The notes under the pieces were generated by a model. The model ran no database searches, had not been told where the DNA came from, and saw only the letters and a program-made list of their open reading frames with translations. A stretch of 64,000 nucleotides of DNA from an uncultured Kiloniellaceae bacterium (GTDB lineage Bacteria > Pseudomonadota > Alphaproteobacteria > Kiloniellales > Kiloniellaceae), in contig CANLSF010000002.1 in assembly GCA_947493695.1 (NCBI GenBank), forward strand, positions 248,001-312,000, written 5' to 3'. Numbering within the stretch: the stretch's first letter is position 1; each line of letters starts with the position of its first letter. Shown here piece after piece: positions 62,491-64,000 of the stretch. The translations under genes and the position numbers were made by a program.

Positions 62491-62938
62491 TCCCTGGGTA
62501 AACAGACGCTTCTCGCCCCTCGTGGATTGATTACACGAATATAATTGCGCGGTTTAGCCACCAGGGCGGGATGAGATGTCTCCAGAGCCTGGCCATTTTT
62601 CACTGGAACGGTGAACAGCGGTCAGGCTCGTTTTTTTTACTTGTTCAAGACTCAATAGCTTTCGGGCATACAGCGACCCGCCCCTTCCCGTCCCCACCTC
62701 AGCATACCCATGCCTCATGAAGCCGCGCCGAACTCGCAAAAATCACCTCAGTACATATGGGTGTAATTTCTCACAATTACTCATCCATGGCGCGCAGCTC
62801 AAATATTATTCAATAATGACTTGTTAAATAACAGTCGTTATAGAAAATGTTATGCTATGGCTTCGGCTACGGAGCAAAGCAAGCTGAAGAGCAGCTTGAA
62901 TATTTAGTGCGCCATGGCAATCTGAGAGTTATGAATTC
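62491..62938. other. Intergenic region upstream of the PAS protein
   Basis: Besides the terminator above, the stretch 62740-62870 is A/T rich and likely carries the promoter of the PAS gene. A 16-codon frame at 62855 was seen but is not supported. Confidence 0.4.
62585..62638 (+). terminator. Rho-independent terminator after the DJ-1-family gene
   Basis: GAGCCTG-G-CC pairs with GG-T-CAGGCTC; an inner TTCAC/GTGAA stem closes the loop; tail of eight T (62631-62638). Strong, about 95 bp past the stop. Confidence 0.88.
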
Positions 62939-63442
62939 ATGGATTCTTTTCGGCAGTCGAGAGCGCGCATATCGGATGATTGGAGTCCGCTCCAATATGA
63001 TCCCGACCTGAACTTCGAACACCCCCTGCTCAAAGAAGCTCACGCTCTTTGGCAAAAACTCCGTGGTGACAGGGAGTTACCTTCGCGTCGGGACCTGGAT
63101 CCCGTTCAGATTCCCCCCGCAATGTTACCCCATATGCAGTTGCTCGACATAGAGCCGGGACCGCCGGTGCGCTATCGCTGGCGCTTGATCGGCACCCATA
63201 TTACCGCTGCCCTTGGACGTGATTCCACGGGCAAGTATTGGGATGAGCTCTACGTAGACGCCACACTCCAGTCCTTTGCGACAGGTGCCGAGTGGATTCA
63301 GAGCAACAGAAAACCGATCCGCTGTTTTGGTAAGTCCGATTTCGCCCAAAAGCATTTCCAGTCTTTCGAGGCTATTGAGATGCCGCTGTCGGAAGACCAG
63401 CAGGATATCAGGACCATCTGGATCGTCGCGATTTACAGCTGA
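62939..63442 (+). CDS. PAS domain protein (PAS_5 family)
   Basis: 167 residues, single domain. RRDLDPVQIPPAMLPHMQLLDIE and YRWRLIGTHITAALGRDSTGKYWDELY are typical of the PAS_5 family widespread in alphaproteobacteria. No output domain is attached. Ligand and partners unknown. A/T-rich upstream region without strong ribosome site; start chosen because it gives the expected family length. Confidence 0.87.
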   Translation: MDSFRQSRARISDDWSPLQYDPDLNFEHPLLKEAHALWQKLRGDRELPSRRDLDPVQIPPAMLPHMQLLDIEPGPPVRYRWRLIGTHITAALGRDSTGKYWDELYVDATLQSFATGAEWIQSNRKPIRCFGKSDFAQKHFQSFEAIEMPLSEDQQDIRTIWIVAIYS

Positions 63443-63477
63443 TGCGAGGGCTGCGAACGCACCGATACCATCGCCCC

Positions 63478-63993
63478 TTAAACTGCGCAGACTGACTGAA
63501 AGCGCCGAAGGTCCCGCAGCGAACGAATATGCACGATATCCCGGTCGTTACGGCGCGCCGCAATCTCGCTCAGCAGTTTGGGCCGCATCTCGCGATGCAG
63601 CCGCCACATCATCCGGTAAAGCTTAAAGGTCGCCCGCCACATCGGGCAGCCCTCAGGTCCATCCGCTCGACCGAAAAACACGGAACGAACCTGTCGTTTC
63701 GTGGCCCAATACAGATGTCGCCATAAGGGGAAATCGACAAAGATAATCGTATCGGCAGCATCGAAGCGCCGTTCGATATCGCGCCAGGGCCCAAGACCGT
63801 CGATAATCCATCGCTCCTGTGCAATCAGGGCTTCATGCCTGATATGAAATTCCGCCTCAGGCATCATCACCCAGCCGGGGCGCCACTGGATGTAATCGAC
63901 AGGATAGTAAGGCAGCCCTGCCACTCGGCTCAGTTCCCTGCAAAGGGTCGACTTGCCGCCGCCTGCATTTCCGATCACCGCAACTCTGGTCAT
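63478..63993 (-). CDS. P-loop NTPase (adenylate-kinase-like, FlaR/topology-modulation type)
   Basis: 171 residues. Walker A VIGNAGGGKSTLCRELS (residues 6-22), followed by YYPVDYIQWRPGW (substrate region with Asp) and VDFPLWRHLYWATKR. The family is often annotated as DNA topology modulation protein FlaR, but the fold is that of small nucleoside or shikimate kinases. Real activity is unknown. ATG 63993 is the last start before the right edge. Confidence 0.85.
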   Translation of the reverse strand: MTRVAVIGNAGGGKSTLCRELSRVAGLPYYPVDYIQWRPGWVMMPEAEFHIRHEALIAQERWIIDGLGPWRDIERRFDAADTIIFVDFPLWRHLYWATKRQVRSVFFGRADGPEGCPMWRATFKLYRMMWRLHREMRPKLLSEIAARRNDRDIVHIRSLRDLRRFQSVCAV

Positions 63994-64000
63994 AACAAAC

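Noticed and set aside
1-64000. tRNA, rRNA, CRISPR, IS or prophage features
   Set aside because: Scanned by eye for T-loop sequences, regular spaced repeats, transposase or integrase motifs and found none convincing.

Overview
The window is chromosomal DNA of an alphaproteobacterium, most likely a free-living member of the Rhodospirillales/Kiloniellales type. The assignment rests on gene content, not on a search: a yebC-ruvCAB-ybgC-tolQRAB-pal-cpoB order, 6S RNA between zapA and the 5-formyl-THF cyclo-ligase gene, TrcR (DUF1013), DUF1465, DUF1192 and DUF4164 proteins, a cysteine-free L31, a COQ9 homologue near rpsU, and a three-gene pntAA/pntAB/pntB operon. Almost everything is compact housekeeping DNA. 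I see no tRNA, rRNA, CRISPR array, IS element or prophage.

Region 1-8.8 kb is one long minus-strand series (yebC, ruvC, ruvA, ruvB, ybgC, tolQ, tolR, tolA, tolB, pal, then cpoB running off the left edge) with repeated 4-bp stop/start overlaps. It joins Holliday-junction processing to the Tol-Pal envelope-constriction machine. Region 9-12 kb holds a small unknown gene, a YmdB-like phosphoesterase, the folate cyclo-ligase, 6S RNA, zapA and a coiled-coil partner. Region 12-18.4 kb (plus strand) is tkt, gap, an unknown gene, a degenerate ThiE/TenI-like gene, efp and a SuhB-type phosphatase.

Region 18.6-23.1 kb is the most interesting part. It has a secreted Pro/Ala/Lys-rich OmpA-domain protein, a MotA/ExbB-type membrane channel with a long coiled-coil tail, and a MotB-type protein with a membrane-entry Asp, a long coiled coil with three internal repeats and a C-terminal peptidoglycan-binding OmpA domain. 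This looks like an ion-driven stator that is neither flagellar nor Tol/Ton. It is followed by an ABC half-transporter, a MerR metal sensor divergent from a short CDF exporter with a clear MerR-type 19-bp-spacer promoter, an aldo/keto reductase, rpmE, DUF1465, and an Hsp20 gene behind a probable ROSE RNA thermometer.

Region 29.3-46.5 kb is mixed metabolism: thioesterase/hydrolase pair, MetY, AEC carrier, quinone oxidoreductase, TrcR, GDPD, SDR, UbiX, cupin, PfkA, a diguanylate cyclase, purEK, COQ9 and peptide deformylase. The stretch 32.5-33.1 kb carries two intrinsic terminators and a candidate small RNA. Region 46.7-64 kb has rpsU, a SAM methyltransferase, the proton-translocating transhydrogenase operon, an ABC1/UbiB kinase, PepF, an acyl-CoA synthetase, a fused 1164-residue indolepyruvate:ferredoxin oxidoreductase, and a divergent GlxA-type regulator/isonitrile-hydratase-like pair around a perfect inverted repeat. 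It ends with a PAS_5 protein and a P-loop kinase-like protein.

Most starts were chosen by eye from Shine-Dalgarno spacing and family N-termini. Function calls come from recognised motifs and remembered family sequences; no database search was possible.
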